Assembly (NCBI GenBank): GCA_038380795.1
Contig: CM076270.1
Coordinates: 7,749,001 to 7,813,000, forward strand
From: Pyrocephalus nanus
Taxonomy: Eukaryota; Chordata; Aves; Passeriformes; Tyrannidae
DNA length: 64,000 bases
Direction of reading: 5' to 3'
In this document: positions 11,791 to 22,620 of the stretch, piece by piece
Numbering within the stretch: the stretch's first letter is position 1
Layout of the letters: each line of letters begins with the position of its first letter
The notes under the pieces: model-generated
What the model was told of the DNA's origin: nothing
The model's database searches: none
What the model saw: only the letters and a program-made list of their open reading frames with translations
Position numbers and translations under genes: made by a program

Positions 11791-14039
11791 CCCCAGGTGT
11801 TAAAATATCTGGATCATCTCTTACAAACCTCAGTTCCTTCATGCATGGGAGCTTCTGCAGACTGTTCTAGTGCAGCAGCATTGCATTGTTTATTTTGTTT
11901 CACCCTGGTATGAATTTTTTAGTTCTTTTTTTTTTTTTATATTGTCAAAACATGCTGTAGCAGGCTGTGTTCTCTTACAACCCATTGATGTTGAAATGTA
12001 AACCTATTGCAACACAGCCTGTCTGGCATATGTTGTCATAGCTTTTAAAAAGTTGCCCTGCTTCTCTGCTGGCGTTGAGAATATTATTAAATAAGAATAT
12101 TTATTTTTCCAAATTCCCCATGGGCAAAAGCAGGTAGAAAACAGATACCTATGCCTAATTATAACCTTGTATTTCACATTAATCTCTCTTAATTTTCTTT
12201 CATTCCACCTCCAGCATGCATTCTCTCATTCATAATTGCCACTGGATAATTTGAAGTCGTTTGCTTACTCAGGGCTTTCTGCCATACACTCATGGATTGT
12301 GGCAGATGAATCCTTCACAAAAAAAATAAAATGAGAAGCTCATTCTCACTGTATAGGTAGCTCTCTCCCTTCTTGTCCCAAAGTTATTGAGCAAATTGTT
12401 GCTGTTAATTTTTAAATTAGTGTACTTGTTGCTCAGGGAAAAGGCAAGTATTCAGAGGAATTTAGCAATAGACTCAAGACTGACTTGGCCTCTTCAGGAG
12501 AGATGTTCAATGCTATGTGCTGGTTGCCAAAATACCTGGTGTGTGGTTACTCCTTGGCTGCTGTGGGAATTCTTTCGTTCCCAAGGAACACAGTTATTAA
12601 GGGAGAAAGGATTGCTCAGTCTTGGTCCATGCAGGATTTTAGACTCATGGCACTGTTGACTCCCATACAGATGCTGTAGTTGATTTTAGGGATGAGTACA
12701 AGGATGCTGCTTTCTTCATTTTCCCCTTCTCTAATCAGTGTTGCTTTGCTCTGTTTTGTGCTGTGTTCCCTAATTATCTTCAGGATTTGGGATTCATTTT
12801 CTGTACTTGGAAATACTAGTGGTTCTTGATCCACAAGAAGAAAAAAAAATCAACCTAAACCAGAAACCCTAGAAGTACTCAGAGTGAATGGAAAAAAACC
12901 TCTCAAACTCCCTGGTGCTCCAATTTCTATTACATGACTGCATGGCTTGATCACAGCAACATTATTAGTGGCAGTTATCCTAAAAGAAGATATTCCTGTT
13001 CTAGCTTACTGTCCTATTTCCAAGTCGCTTGAATCTGTCTCTTTCTACAGAGTTAAGTCACAAAAATCCTTTAGTTCATTAGGTATGGACAAACAAAAGG
13101 AAAAATATACTTTCAGTTCTTAAACCAGCCAGTCTTGGGAAACACCTGCCCCAGTTTGCAGACAGACTGAAGTTCTTTTGTAGTTTTCCTTCCTTTGGCT
13201 TTTTTTGGCCCCAGAGACCACTGTGTTGGGCTGAGAATTGCTCTTACTGTCAAAGAAATGTGTTTTTAAAAAGTGCCAGCAAGGGCCCTTGTGCCTCAAG
13301 AGGGAATACTTCCATTGCCTTCTCTCTTGCAGTTTGGTTGCCAGCAGCTCAACTTCAGTTGACCTCTCTTTGGATTAGGGAACGACATGCACAGGGTTTT
13401 ACTTATCCCGAACTGTTTGAGACCCAGTTACAAAACATGTTTAGGTGACCCACTCTCCTTCTGGTTTCAGTGAGAATTAAGACCCTCACTACCACAGAGG
13501 GAGTAGTCCTTCCCAGCACCATAGTCTGACTTGGATGTTATACCCTGTATTTTTTACAAGGCAAATGTCATCGCACTGGGTTAACCTGTCGAGGACACAT
13601 TGATCTCTTACTTTGCATTGCTTCCTTTGGTCAAGAAATATGCAAAACCTTGGTCTCCTACACTGGGTAATGTTTTCTGCTATTCACACTTCTTTCAATC
13701 CATTTTATGCAGCCCTATTTCTTTGGTCAAAGTCTTTCATACTCCCAGTCATTTATCTTATAAAACAGCTACTTAGTTGCAACTTCAGTGTTAAGAATTT
13801 ATAGTGTGATAGGGCTGGGGAGGGGGTGGCTGAAAATCAAACATTATCGAGCAAAAGCACATGCCACTTCTTGTGTATCTTATTCTGCAATTCTTTGAAG
13901 TTTAATCTTTTCAAAAGAAAAGCCTTTCAGCTACTTTGTGGCAACAACTCGGGCTTGTAACTTTAAACTGCACAGTGCTCCTGGTTCATAAACTGATCTC
14001 ATCCTTTTCTGACAATTAATACTAAAGTGAATTTAAATT
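11791..14039. other. Gene-free sequence with one exon-like interval
   Basis: The interval 11797-11907 (111 bases, 37 codons open in phase 0) sits between an acceptor-like T23-CCCCAG and a donor-like CTG/GTATGA; its 37-residue translation has no recognisable domain, so I do not call it a CDS. A T13 run lies at 11926-11938. The remainder to 14039 is unique sequence with only short open frames, none of them recognisable. Confidence 0.5.
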
Positions 14040-14165
14040 GGATCTCCTACTGCCACCGCATCAGCTGTCTGGAACAGTTTGCCTACCTTGGTCTCCCACA
14101 CTAAGTCTCTCTGTACCTTTTCAAAATGCTGCTAAAAATCCTGACCTTCTTTAAGGCTCTACCAG
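14040..14165 (+). mobile_element. L2/CR1-clade LINE remnant, reverse transcriptase C-terminal end
   Basis: Translating from 14070 gives W-N-S-L-P, then a short variable stretch, then T-K-S-L-C-T-F, the signature of the conserved tail that closes the reverse transcriptase ORF in L2, CR1 and related LINEs (a WNSLP-type motif followed by a short FK..LK..L motif). The second half, F-K-M-L-L-K-I-L-T-F-F, continues in another frame from 14120, so there is a frameshift inside the T4 run at 14118-14121. No catalytic domain, 5' part or clear 3' terminus remains, so this is a dead, ancient fragment. L2 versus another CR1-like clade cannot be decided by eye. Confidence 0.6.
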
Positions 14166-14695
14166 GCAGGAAGCTATCCACCAACTTCTTTTCACTCGTG
14201 GATTTGGCTGCACATGCATTTTGCAGAGCTGTGGAGGCCTGTAGGAGAGACAGGGTAACTGAGTGCTGGGATATCCTGAGATCAGGATCTCAGCTTAGCA
14301 GTGCCATAAGCCTTTGAAAACCCCCTTCACCTTAAGCTTCAGCTGCATGACGATGCAGCCCAGAGCAGGGAGCAGTCCAGCCTCAACACGCACCATGGAC
14401 AAAGCTTGGCATGGCCCTGTGCTCCTGCTCTCCACCTCCATCTCTGCAGTGCCGTGACCACGTCACTTCATCCCTGTCTTGTGCAGTTGTGTGGACTGTG
14501 AACATCCACCAACCAGCACAGAGATGCTCTTGTAGCTATGGAGAAGGCTATAAAAGAAAGAACTCTCCTCTCGTGCTTTTCTTTTCATGCAAGGAAGAAG
14601 CATTCACAGGCTGGCTTCCAAGGCTCCTGTTTATCTGAAAAGCGCTATTGTGATTACTGGCTTAAAAGTTGATATATTTTTATAGCATGATAAGA
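14166..14695. other. Gene-free, locally GC-richer stretch
   Basis: The part from about 14330 to 14530 is richer in GC than its surroundings. It may contain the eroded 3' part of the LINE to its left, but I cannot align it by eye. A 75-codon open frame at 14411-14638 has no domain. Nothing else is recognised. Confidence 0.45.
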
Positions 14696-14726
14696 TTTTT
14701 TTTTGTTGTTTTTTTTTTTTTTTTTT
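14696..14726. repeat. Interrupted poly(T), T9-GTTG-T18
   Basis: A T9 run (14696-14704), GTTG, then T18 (14709-14726). No polyadenylation hexamer complement lies immediately to its right. Confidence 0.95.
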
Positions 14727-14818
14727 ACAAATGTGGGCTGGTAAACAGTGTGTACAATGTCACGTTGTTTTGTGGTTTGTTCTGTGGTTGAAGGAATAAT
14801 TATATGAATGTCTTAATC

Positions 14819-14840
14819 TTTTTTTTTTTTTTTTTTTTTT
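14819..14840. repeat. Poly(T) tract, T22, with a TTTATT hexamer beside it
   Basis: Twenty-two T. Read on the minus strand it is an A22 preceded by AATAAA (complement TTTATT at 14856-14861) with 15 bases between, the normal spacing of a polyadenylation site. It may be the tail of an old minus-strand retrocopy lying to the right. No source gene is recognised, and I could not find convincing target-site duplications. Confidence 0.9.
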
Positions 14841-15337
14841 AATCTTAGCTCCTGTTTTATTGTAGTTCTTCTAGCACTGGATTAAAAGAGAATTACACTT
14901 ATACCAAGAATTGTATTTATACCTCTGGGACAGTCTCTGTTCAGAAACTCAGTGTCATGACTAAGAGCTTATTGGGCATGACAACTTTTCCCATAGCAGG
15001 TTATACATTTCAGAGCATTCTGCCTCCTATTTTCAAAGGCTCAGCTCTCACATCTGGGGCCAAATTTTTAAAAGGGAAACATTCTGATGTAGAGCTTGAC
15101 TGTGATAAAATGCAGTCACTACCTACCACTTTGGAAAACCTCTGAACTTGTTTTTGTTGTCTTAACAGTACCTTTGCTTAAACACCTGTATTCATAAAGA
15201 TGTCTTGACCTCTGTGAACTGACTGTAAATGTTTCCTGAGGACATTGCTAAACTCATATGTGTCACTGGCATAATTGTTTCTATGGAAACTAACATACTT
15301 TTAAAGGAAATAATAAAAAACCCAACAGAGGACACAT
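14841..15337. other. Gene-free sequence between poly(T) and the CR1 piece
   Basis: No gene is recognised. If the T22 tract is a retrocopy tail, the copied body would start here on the minus strand; it has no recognisable protein-coding content. A plus-strand open frame of 62 codons at 14957-15145 has no domain. Confidence 0.45.
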
Positions 15338-15655
15338 GAGAACATAAAAACGGCCATAACAGGTTAGAGCAAAGGTCTGCTGAGATGTGTGTCCTGTATC
15401 CAGTGGTGGTCAACAGAAGGTGCTTAGGGACTTGCAACAGAACAATACAAGCATATGGCAATTCTGCTCCATAAATTCTTTCAGCTTTAGCAGTTTTGGA
15501 CTTAAAGATTTCCTGAGCCAAAGGTGCCAGCCTTACAAGCAACATGAATTTTTTTTTTTTTTTTTTGCTACCGTGAAAAGCCTTGTACAGCACAATGACA
15601 TGTCTTTACAATCAGGCTCTTGCAACAATATCATTCCACAGAGAACACAGGGGCA
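15338..15655 (-). mobile_element. CR1-type LINE fragment, 3' region
   Basis: The stretch begins with GAGAACATAAAAACGGCCAT and continues in the order of the familiar amniote CR1 3' region as it appears in reverse complement: a 'gtcagaccaaaggtc'-like part near 15365-15380, TCCTGTATCCAGTGGTGG at about 15392-15409, TGCTTAGGGACTTG at 15421, GGACTTAAAGATTTCCTGAG at about 15498-15517, and an ATTCCACAG-like piece near 15635. The ACATAA-type end marks the 3' terminus, so the element points to the minus strand. It is a truncated, diverged copy, and the T18 run inside it (15549-15566) has probably grown from a T-rich part of the element. Family recognition is from memory; a repeat-library search would fix the subfamily. 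Confidence 0.72.
15549..15566. repeat. Poly(T) tract, T18, inside the CR1 piece
   Basis: Eighteen T embedded in the CR1-derived sequence, following CATGAA. The CR1-like order resumes to its right, so the run looks like an expansion within the element and not an insertion boundary. Confidence 0.9.
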
Positions 15656-16797
15656 CTTTGACCATCTTTAGTTATTAATTCAGTCATTCCTCAAGGAAAA
15701 AGCCTGCTAGGTTTGCTTCCTTAAATGTTTCAAGATTAACTGTCTAGAATTCATCATGGAAATCTTTCTTTTGGGAAAGAACTGGGGTCATAGGGTTTAA
15801 CTCAAAATGACAGTTGGAAGAGAGCAATCCACCGTATATTATTACACTCTTTTATCCTAAGAGGTAATCATTTGTTCAGTTTTTTTGTTTTTGGTTTTTT
15901 TTTTTTTTTTTTTTAGTATTGCATGTCTAACATAACCTTGTTCACTTCACCTGCCCTTTGTCCCTGCCCCTGTCCATCTCTATCAGACACTTCTTTTAAA
16001 ACAAGTGGTTAAAACCTTGTGCTTCCTGTCTGTTTTAAGGAGGATTGCCCACCTTCAGGTGAGTTCAAAGCCAGGCTTTACTGAAATGTGGTTTCCAGTC
16101 AGGCAAGTGTGCAAACCTTTTTCTATATACATTTCTCATTGCTGAAAATTGAAGGAGTTCCATCTCTGTGCATGCTAAATTGCATCAGTGAAAAACTTTC
16201 ATTTTAGTTGTTGATAGAACAACAGACTTGCTCATGTGCAAGGTGCTTGACCCCAGGTGATGTGTATAATCCTAATATTCCACAAATCTGACGAGTTGAT
16301 AGTGGTTTGACCACGGTCTGCTGCAGATAGTCAGATTTCCAGAGCATGTACAGTGTGCTTGCCTATGTGGGCTAGCAAAATATTATGCTGGGAAAAGTCC
16401 CTGATTTATTCAACTTTAAACAAAAAGTGTGCCCTGGGTGTTAATTGGAATCTAAATTCAGGTGTTAACCTCTTTGATTGAAAATACATGCTGAGCAATT
16501 ACAGGAAGGAGGCCAACTTCAGGCACAGCAGTAATTACTGAATTAGTAGGAAAGTTCAAGAGGAGCTTCAGATTTCATATCATTGCTAAGGTTTCTGAAG
16601 AACAGCTAATCCTGAAGCGACTGGGCTCCTCACACCTGGTTATGTTTTAGGTAACTCTGCTTAAATTTCAAAGAAATCTGTGCATGAGTAATTCCAGAAC
16701 CAGATGTCAGTATTTCTTAAAAATGTTGCTTTTTTTTTCAGATGCAGAAAATTGTCTCTCACCCTGAAATTTCAGTGATGATGGAATTGGGGAGAAA

Positions 16798-16800
<3 letters not shown>
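15656..16800. other. Gene-free sequence
   Basis: Unique sequence, possibly with an unrecognisable continuation of the CR1 copy at its left edge. It contains T20 at 15895-15914. A good acceptor-like site (T9 then CAG) at about 16730-16741 precedes a short open stretch beginning ATGCAG, but no donor follows before the T37 tract, so no exon is called. Confidence 0.5.
15895..15914. repeat. Poly(T) tract, T20
   Basis: Twenty T in a T/G-rich context, followed by AG. It is acceptor-like in form, but the right side offers no good donor. Read as a microsatellite. Confidence 0.95.

Positions 16801-16837
<37 letters not shown>
16801..16837. repeat. Poly(T) tract, T37, with a TTTATT hexamer beside it
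   Basis: Thirty-seven uninterrupted T, the longest homopolymer of the window. On the minus strand it is A37 preceded by AATAAA (complement TTTATT at 16849-16854) with 11 bases between, at the short end of normal polyadenylation spacing. That would fit a recent minus-strand retrocopy, but no source gene is recognised to the right and target-site duplications are not clear. A tract this long is unstable and is also a place where assemblies err in length. Confidence 0.93.
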
Positions 16838-16838
<1 letters not shown>

Positions 16839-18284
16839 TTAGGCAGTATTTATTTTTCTTGTTCTTGAACTTGGTGCTCTCCCACTTGATTCTTTTAAAT
16901 GGAATCCTCTAGTGTAACCTGCTGCCTGTAGTGGCATGCCTCATGTCTACTGCTTTTCAAATTTTCCTTTCTGAAAGAAAGTCTTCATAGCTGACCACAT
17001 TAGTTTGTGGGGTGTATGTTTTTGTTGTTGTTGTTTGGTGTTTTTTTAAATTGTATCCAATCAATAATAGCAAGTTTTGCAGGATGTTTTTGTTCACACC
17101 TGCATACCTGGCACATATTAATCAATAATAAAGAGAAAGTTGTATAGCCATTAGAGGCTCTGTTCAGAGTGAATGATCCAAACATTACATTGAATTGTTT
17201 TGAATGGACTTATTAAGACTTCAGGTGCAGCTGTCCAAATTCTTTGTGCAGCCAGCATTTGCAGTGGTGATGATAGGAGACGATGGCTCTGTGAGGTTTA
17301 TTTATCAGTTAATACATACAGAGTTTTTTAACAGCCATTACATTCTCCTTATCCTGTACAGTGTGAAATAGTGAAATGTAACTGAGGAGAAAAAAGAATG
17401 GGGAGGTGAAAAGTTTGTGCTTGTGCATCACATCCACAGGTGTTTTCCTGAGAAGTCCAGAAATAAAAAAAGGATCCTAATATTTCATGTGCAGAACAGT
17501 GAAGTGTGTTGGAATTAAAGGTTCCCAATATCTAGGAATGACCATACCCTTGATTGTTTTTATCTCTGTGTTGGGAGACCTGGCTGATACTCTCAGAAGG
17601 ATTATGGGCAGTATTCAGGCTCCACAAGGCCTGCTGTGGAGATAGTCTGTGCCAGTCAGGGATGGTTGGACCATGGCTCAAACCTTAGGGAGATGATAGT
17701 AATGTCTGTACAAGTCAATCTGCCTGAGTTAGGCTCTAAAACTATTTCTGCTCATGAAGGGAACCAGAGACTGGTCTAATTTGCACTAGTGAGGTCTACA
17801 GACGTTTTTGTGGGTGGTCTCTATGCAGTTGGCTGTGATGTGAGGCTTGCTGTGATGGTTTTGTCCAATTGCAGATTCTCACCGACTTGCTGATCATTCA
17901 TGTTTTTCTGGTTCTGTGTCTGAAAAAAAAAAAAAGGCCATGGGGGATGGAAAAGGGGAAAATCCATAGGATAATTAAGGACAATAACTCTATGCCTGTT
18001 TATTTTATCCCCTCTTAAACCTTTCTGACATGTACTGATGTCTGCAATGTAAGTGCCCTAAAGGTGTGTGGGCTGTCATACTCTTTGGTGGTGTTTGCTT
18101 TAGGAATGGAGCTGTCTGAAAGTTTTGATATCTAAGAGGAGCTCCATGTTCTGGCATGATGCAGCTTGCAGGCTTCAGGGAGAAAAACAAGCCCAGCAAT
18201 GCAGGCACTAGTCCCCTTTTAAGCTGCTGGAGGTAAAAGCACGGAAGTTCAGGCACTTAGATGTCCACACGGGATGTAAAGAGA
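16838..18284. other. Gene-free sequence
   Basis: No gene or family repeat recognised. There is a (GTT)n-like stretch at about 17020-17040 and A13 at 17923-17935. If the T37 tract is a retrocopy tail, the body should lie here on the minus strand; nothing in it is identifiable. Confidence 0.5.
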
Positions 18285-18480
18285 TAAGTGATTGTATTTG
18301 TAATACCTCGGTGTGCTGGCTGATTCATTCAACCAATTAATAAACCGCTGCCCTGAGCATAAAGCAAAACCTGTTTGGAGGGTTAATGTCAGACTCTCAG
18401 ACAGCTCAGGTAAAGTTACCTTTTTGCGCTCTGCAGGAGCTCCCTGAGAATCTTGTCATAAAGTCTGCTCAGTGAAGCAG
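18285..18480. promoter_or_regulatory. Candidate conserved non-coding element
   Basis: A homopolymer-poor stretch with CpGs kept at several places, a CCAAT core at 18333-18337 that overlaps an ATTAATAA homeodomain-like core, and balanced composition unlike its AT-rich flanks. The texture is what suggests an element; there is no direct proof of conservation or function. Confidence 0.25.
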
Positions 18481-21400
18481 GTAAAATAATGCAGTAATAA
18501 CACTTGGTATCTTGTAAAAAGCAGTCGGAGGATCTCCAAGCACTTTGGACAAATTAGCAAAGCCAGCTCAGCTCTCCCCTTTGCCAGGTAGAGCAGGGTT
18601 ATGTTCTTTAGAAGGGAGAAGAAAAATTTTTTTTTTCCTGTTTTAAAAGGCTACTTTATTCTTTTTAAACAAATATTTGAATGCATTCATGTTCTTAATG
18701 GTCTCAAAGCAAAATGCTATCAGGTCACAGCAGAAAAAATGACAGTGAATGAGTTTAAAGCAGGAACTGAAGGCAAAAGTGCTACAGTCTGAATAGGATC
18801 TAGACCATAGTTCTCATTTAGCTGAGGCTGAAGAATTTTCTTAGGATCAAGTCCCACCCCAGTTGCTGGCAATTGGAATTTTTCCTTTAATTTCAATGGA
18901 GGAAATATGGCCACTCCTAGAGGTTTCACTTAATACTGAACTAGCTCTTGGGGATGTGTGGGGAGGGAAGATCCAAGGAGAGGTTACATCTTTCTGCTTG
19001 TTTTTCATGAAACTTTCTCTATTTACTCCCTCCTACCCTCTTTCTAAGGATGGTTTTCATTTTGATTTTTCCCTTCAATAGAAATGTAGTTTCAGAATCT
19101 CCCACAGCTCTAAGCACAGGTTTTCGTCTTGTGAACAATAAATACTCTCGTTGTGAAAGTAATTAATTCTTTTTTTGATCTGACATAATCAAGTTAAGGT
19201 TAAAAGAACACCAAGTAGTCAAGGAAACTCACTCCCACATCTTTATGCTTATGATATTTGTTTTCAGAAGGCTTGAGATGGAATGAACCCTGTTCTTATG
19301 TACCTCATAATAACTTTAATTTGTTTAACAGTTGGAAAAAAAGCAAATTAATCACACCAAGTACCTTCAAAGGAAGAATTTGGACACAGTAAATATTCAG
19401 CTGTGAAACAGCCATCTCTCATGGCAGTTTAAGCAGCCAGGACCCCTGAGCAGAGATGTGGCTGTGTGTTTGAGCATCCTTAATATTTTTCAGTGCAAAG
19501 TAAAAAAGACTTGTCTGTGTCACTGTGTTTCATTTGAGTTGCTGTCAGTAAATTTTGACTACGGTAGCTGTTTGACTAGTAAATGTGCATCTATATATTA
19601 TATACAAAAACGTGTCTTGCTTAGTAGCTGGCCAGAGCAAGATCCAGTTTCTGGAATTAGAGAACAACAAAATCTCCACAAATTTGGGAGCTGTGAAGGT
19701 ATTTAACCAAAGGAAGTATCTTACCAAGGAGCAAGAACAACTTTACTATATGCTTTATCCAACTTGAAATCCATTTAAAATCAAGGAAAACACTGTAATG
19801 AGCAGGAACTTTTGAATTGGTGACTTTTCCTAGAAGATGCGTTGTCTGCTTGAGTTTTATGTCTTGTTTGATGAGGGAAATTTTTTCAGACCATGTTTTT
19901 CTGAAATAGTTAACTATAGGTTGTAAAGCCTGAGAATTGTTAAGGCTTTTTCAGCTGCTGGTACCAGGCTGATTTACACCAGTGCAGATGTAGCTGTCTG
20001 CCCTCACTGAGGGAATCCAGAGAGCAGAAAGGTTTCCATACAAGCTGTATTTGCACTGAATTCTGGGCCTGTCTTGCTCCTGCTCCTTCTGTGTCTCCAT
20101 GTGCCTGAGGACATACTAGAAAAAGGTGAACAATAAAAATGTCTCCAGATTGAAAGTAAGAGGCCTATTTTGACCGTAACAATAAATACATGAAAAAAGA
20201 TCACAGAATTCTCTTTCTGCCCATAAATCTGGCCCTGAGGCTTGAAGCTCATAGGTTTCACTTGTTCTTTATGGTCTGTAACAGATCCAATGTCAATCAA
20301 GGCTGGGAAGAGGGGGGGAACCCTGTTCTGAAGAAATGGCTAAACAAGAGCCCCTCTTCCTGGAGCTCTCCTGTTTCGACAGCAGGTCGAGGTACATCCA
20401 ATTTGTGACAATGCTGTGAAGAGGAAGGCAAGGGGCTGGGAAGGTGTTTCAGAAGCAGCCCCTCTCTCTGACAGAAAACTTCCAGGGTTTGGGTCAGTCT
20501 TGAGTAGTTTCGCAGTAAGGGGTTTGGTGAGAAAGCTTTCTTGGGACTAGGATGGAAATCTTCCCCAAGGGAAGGGAAAGGCTTGCCCTGAACTGGGCCA
20601 GCCCCTTGTGCCTCCCAGTAGGAAGAGGTAACAAGGCTGCAGGTCAGGTTTGGAGGTCCCAATGTCCACTTCACCCCTAGAAGGATGAGATGAAATCTCC
20701 ACACACCCCATCTGCTGTGGATTTTTATGGCTAGTCTCAGTACAATTTATTCTCATGTTTATACCTCTGATAGGGCTAACCTGCTGTAGCATGGCACTAA
20801 TGTATCTGGTCACTTAGAAGAAGTTTGTCTCATCATGCTTGTCCTTACAGGATTTATGTGAGGAATGAGTCTCATTAAATTAATAACTTTCATCTTTTCA
20901 GCATAGGATATGTTTAAAAACATCTGGTCTAAGTGCTGGGTATCATTATCCATAAAAGAAATGACAGGGTTGGGAACCTCCTTTCAGCCCTGAAGCAAGC
21001 AACAAAAATGTCAATCCCATGGCTTCCTCCATCCAAAAGTGCTGCTCCTTAGGGTGCCTCAAAAATTGCCTTCTCCTGGGTATGCAGATCTTTCCCAAAG
21101 CTGACCAAGGGGAGTGTATCAGGACAATCTGTTCATGACCGAAGCTTGATGGCGCACTCTGAACCTGAAGCTTTAAAAAGCAGCTGGAGATAAGTACAGA
21201 CCTTCTCCTTTTCTGACTTTCCAGCAACCTCAAAAAGGTATAACCACAGCTGAAACCTAAGCACCCCCAGCCAAAAAACTACCCCACAGTCCTCCCCAGA
21301 AAGCTCTCTGTCAGTCCTAGCTCAGAACCATTTGCTGTTGGCTTTGTGGCTCATATCATGCAGGAGAATTGGTTGGAACTGATTTTCTTTTAAAAAAAAA

Positions 21401-22620
21401 AAAGGTATCCTGATCTGAGGTAGGATGATGCCAACAATGGTTCAAAAGTGATGTATCTAACATTAATTTGAGAGCTAAGTTAGAAGATTACTTGAAAACA
21501 AGACATTTAAACACATGTTAACAAAGGTATCAGGAGTCTGACTAAATGAGAGGATGTTTGTCAAAGACCTTTTCCCTGATATATCATTTAAGAAAGTGAA
21601 AAGGTGGTCATGATGCCACATGAATGAAAGAAAATATACTTGAACTTATTTCTGGTTTTAATTTCTTCCACCTCCCAGTTACTTGAATCCTTTGTTTTGT
21701 ATTCATGTGATGTGACTTAACGTGATGTGTTTTAGGGTTAAAAAATTATACTCAAAAGATTTATCAACACTTTCTAATACTCCAGGATTTCAGGTTTCAT
21801 GCAGACACTCCTACTGTTCGAATCTGAAGGAATTTTAGTTGCAGAAGCTGACAGTTTATTTTACCTATGGGGTTGTTTATGCTGTGTGCAACACCATGTG
21901 CGTGTAAGTTTGAGTGTGATCTCGCACCTTCTCTTGGAAATTATAGTAAATGTTTCACAACATTAAGGTTTTTGAATCAAGCCTGGATATTTTAGGCAAG
22001 CTGTTGTGCTGTAGGACATGCATCCAACAGTGTGATACTGGGCTGGAACTGGAAGGAAGGATTATAGTGCTCTCAACAGAATCATCTGTCTTTGAAATTA
22101 CTGAGACTGTACTTGGTTTCCTTCTTATAAAGATTTATGTCACCTCCCAAAATCCTTTAGCCCAGAGTCCAGATGCAGAGTTCTGGATAATTTTCTGCAG
22201 GAGAACTAGTGGAAGATACCCAAAAGATGGTTGAAACTGCTTAAACTTTTCCTTCACGTTTTATTACGGTGTTTTCTTTGCACTGAGCTTGGTTTTTGCA
22301 CAGAAGGAGTGTGTGTAGCTGTATCTGAGGTCACCTACAATTCACCTGCAGCAGGAGTGATCTCTGTGGAGAACACATCTCTAGCTTCTGCTTCAGCTCC
22401 TAAATAATGTACTTTTTTGTGGCTGTGTAATCTGTAGTTATTGTCCTACAAGCTACCACAAAGCATCAACATTCAGCTCCTATGAAAGGTCAGCCTATGA
22501 TATGAGTAGTATAGAATGGTGGGAAGAGAGGGATTCTGGAAAATGCTTACTTTAGGTGAATTACCTTTTTAGGATTCTTTACTGTCTTGTTGATTTTGAG
22601 TAACTCTCCCTCTGCATTTG
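18481..22620. other. Gene-free sequence
   Basis: Unique sequence. Two short pieces recall old palindromic amniote repeats: about 18837-18912 (a TTTCAATGGAGG-containing stretch) and about 19962-19995 (GATTTACACCAGTGCAGATG). Both are too short for a firm call. Minus-strand open frames at 20297-20704 (135 codons) and 20946-21233 (95 codons) have no recognisable domain and are treated as chance. An A12 run lies at 21392-21403. Confidence 0.5.

Noticed and set aside
15192..15593. 133-codon minus-strand frame
   Set aside because: Runs through the CR1 3' region and starts beyond the T18 run (its poly-lysine is the T-run read backwards); the CR1 3' region is non-coding there.
16730..16800. Acceptor-like T9-CAG followed by an ATG-starting open stretch
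   Set aside because: No usable donor before the T37 tract, and an exon ending in T37 is implausible.
20297..20704. 135-codon minus-strand frame
   Set aside because: Proline- and leucine-rich with no domain and no exon signals; fits chance in a locally GC-richer stretch.
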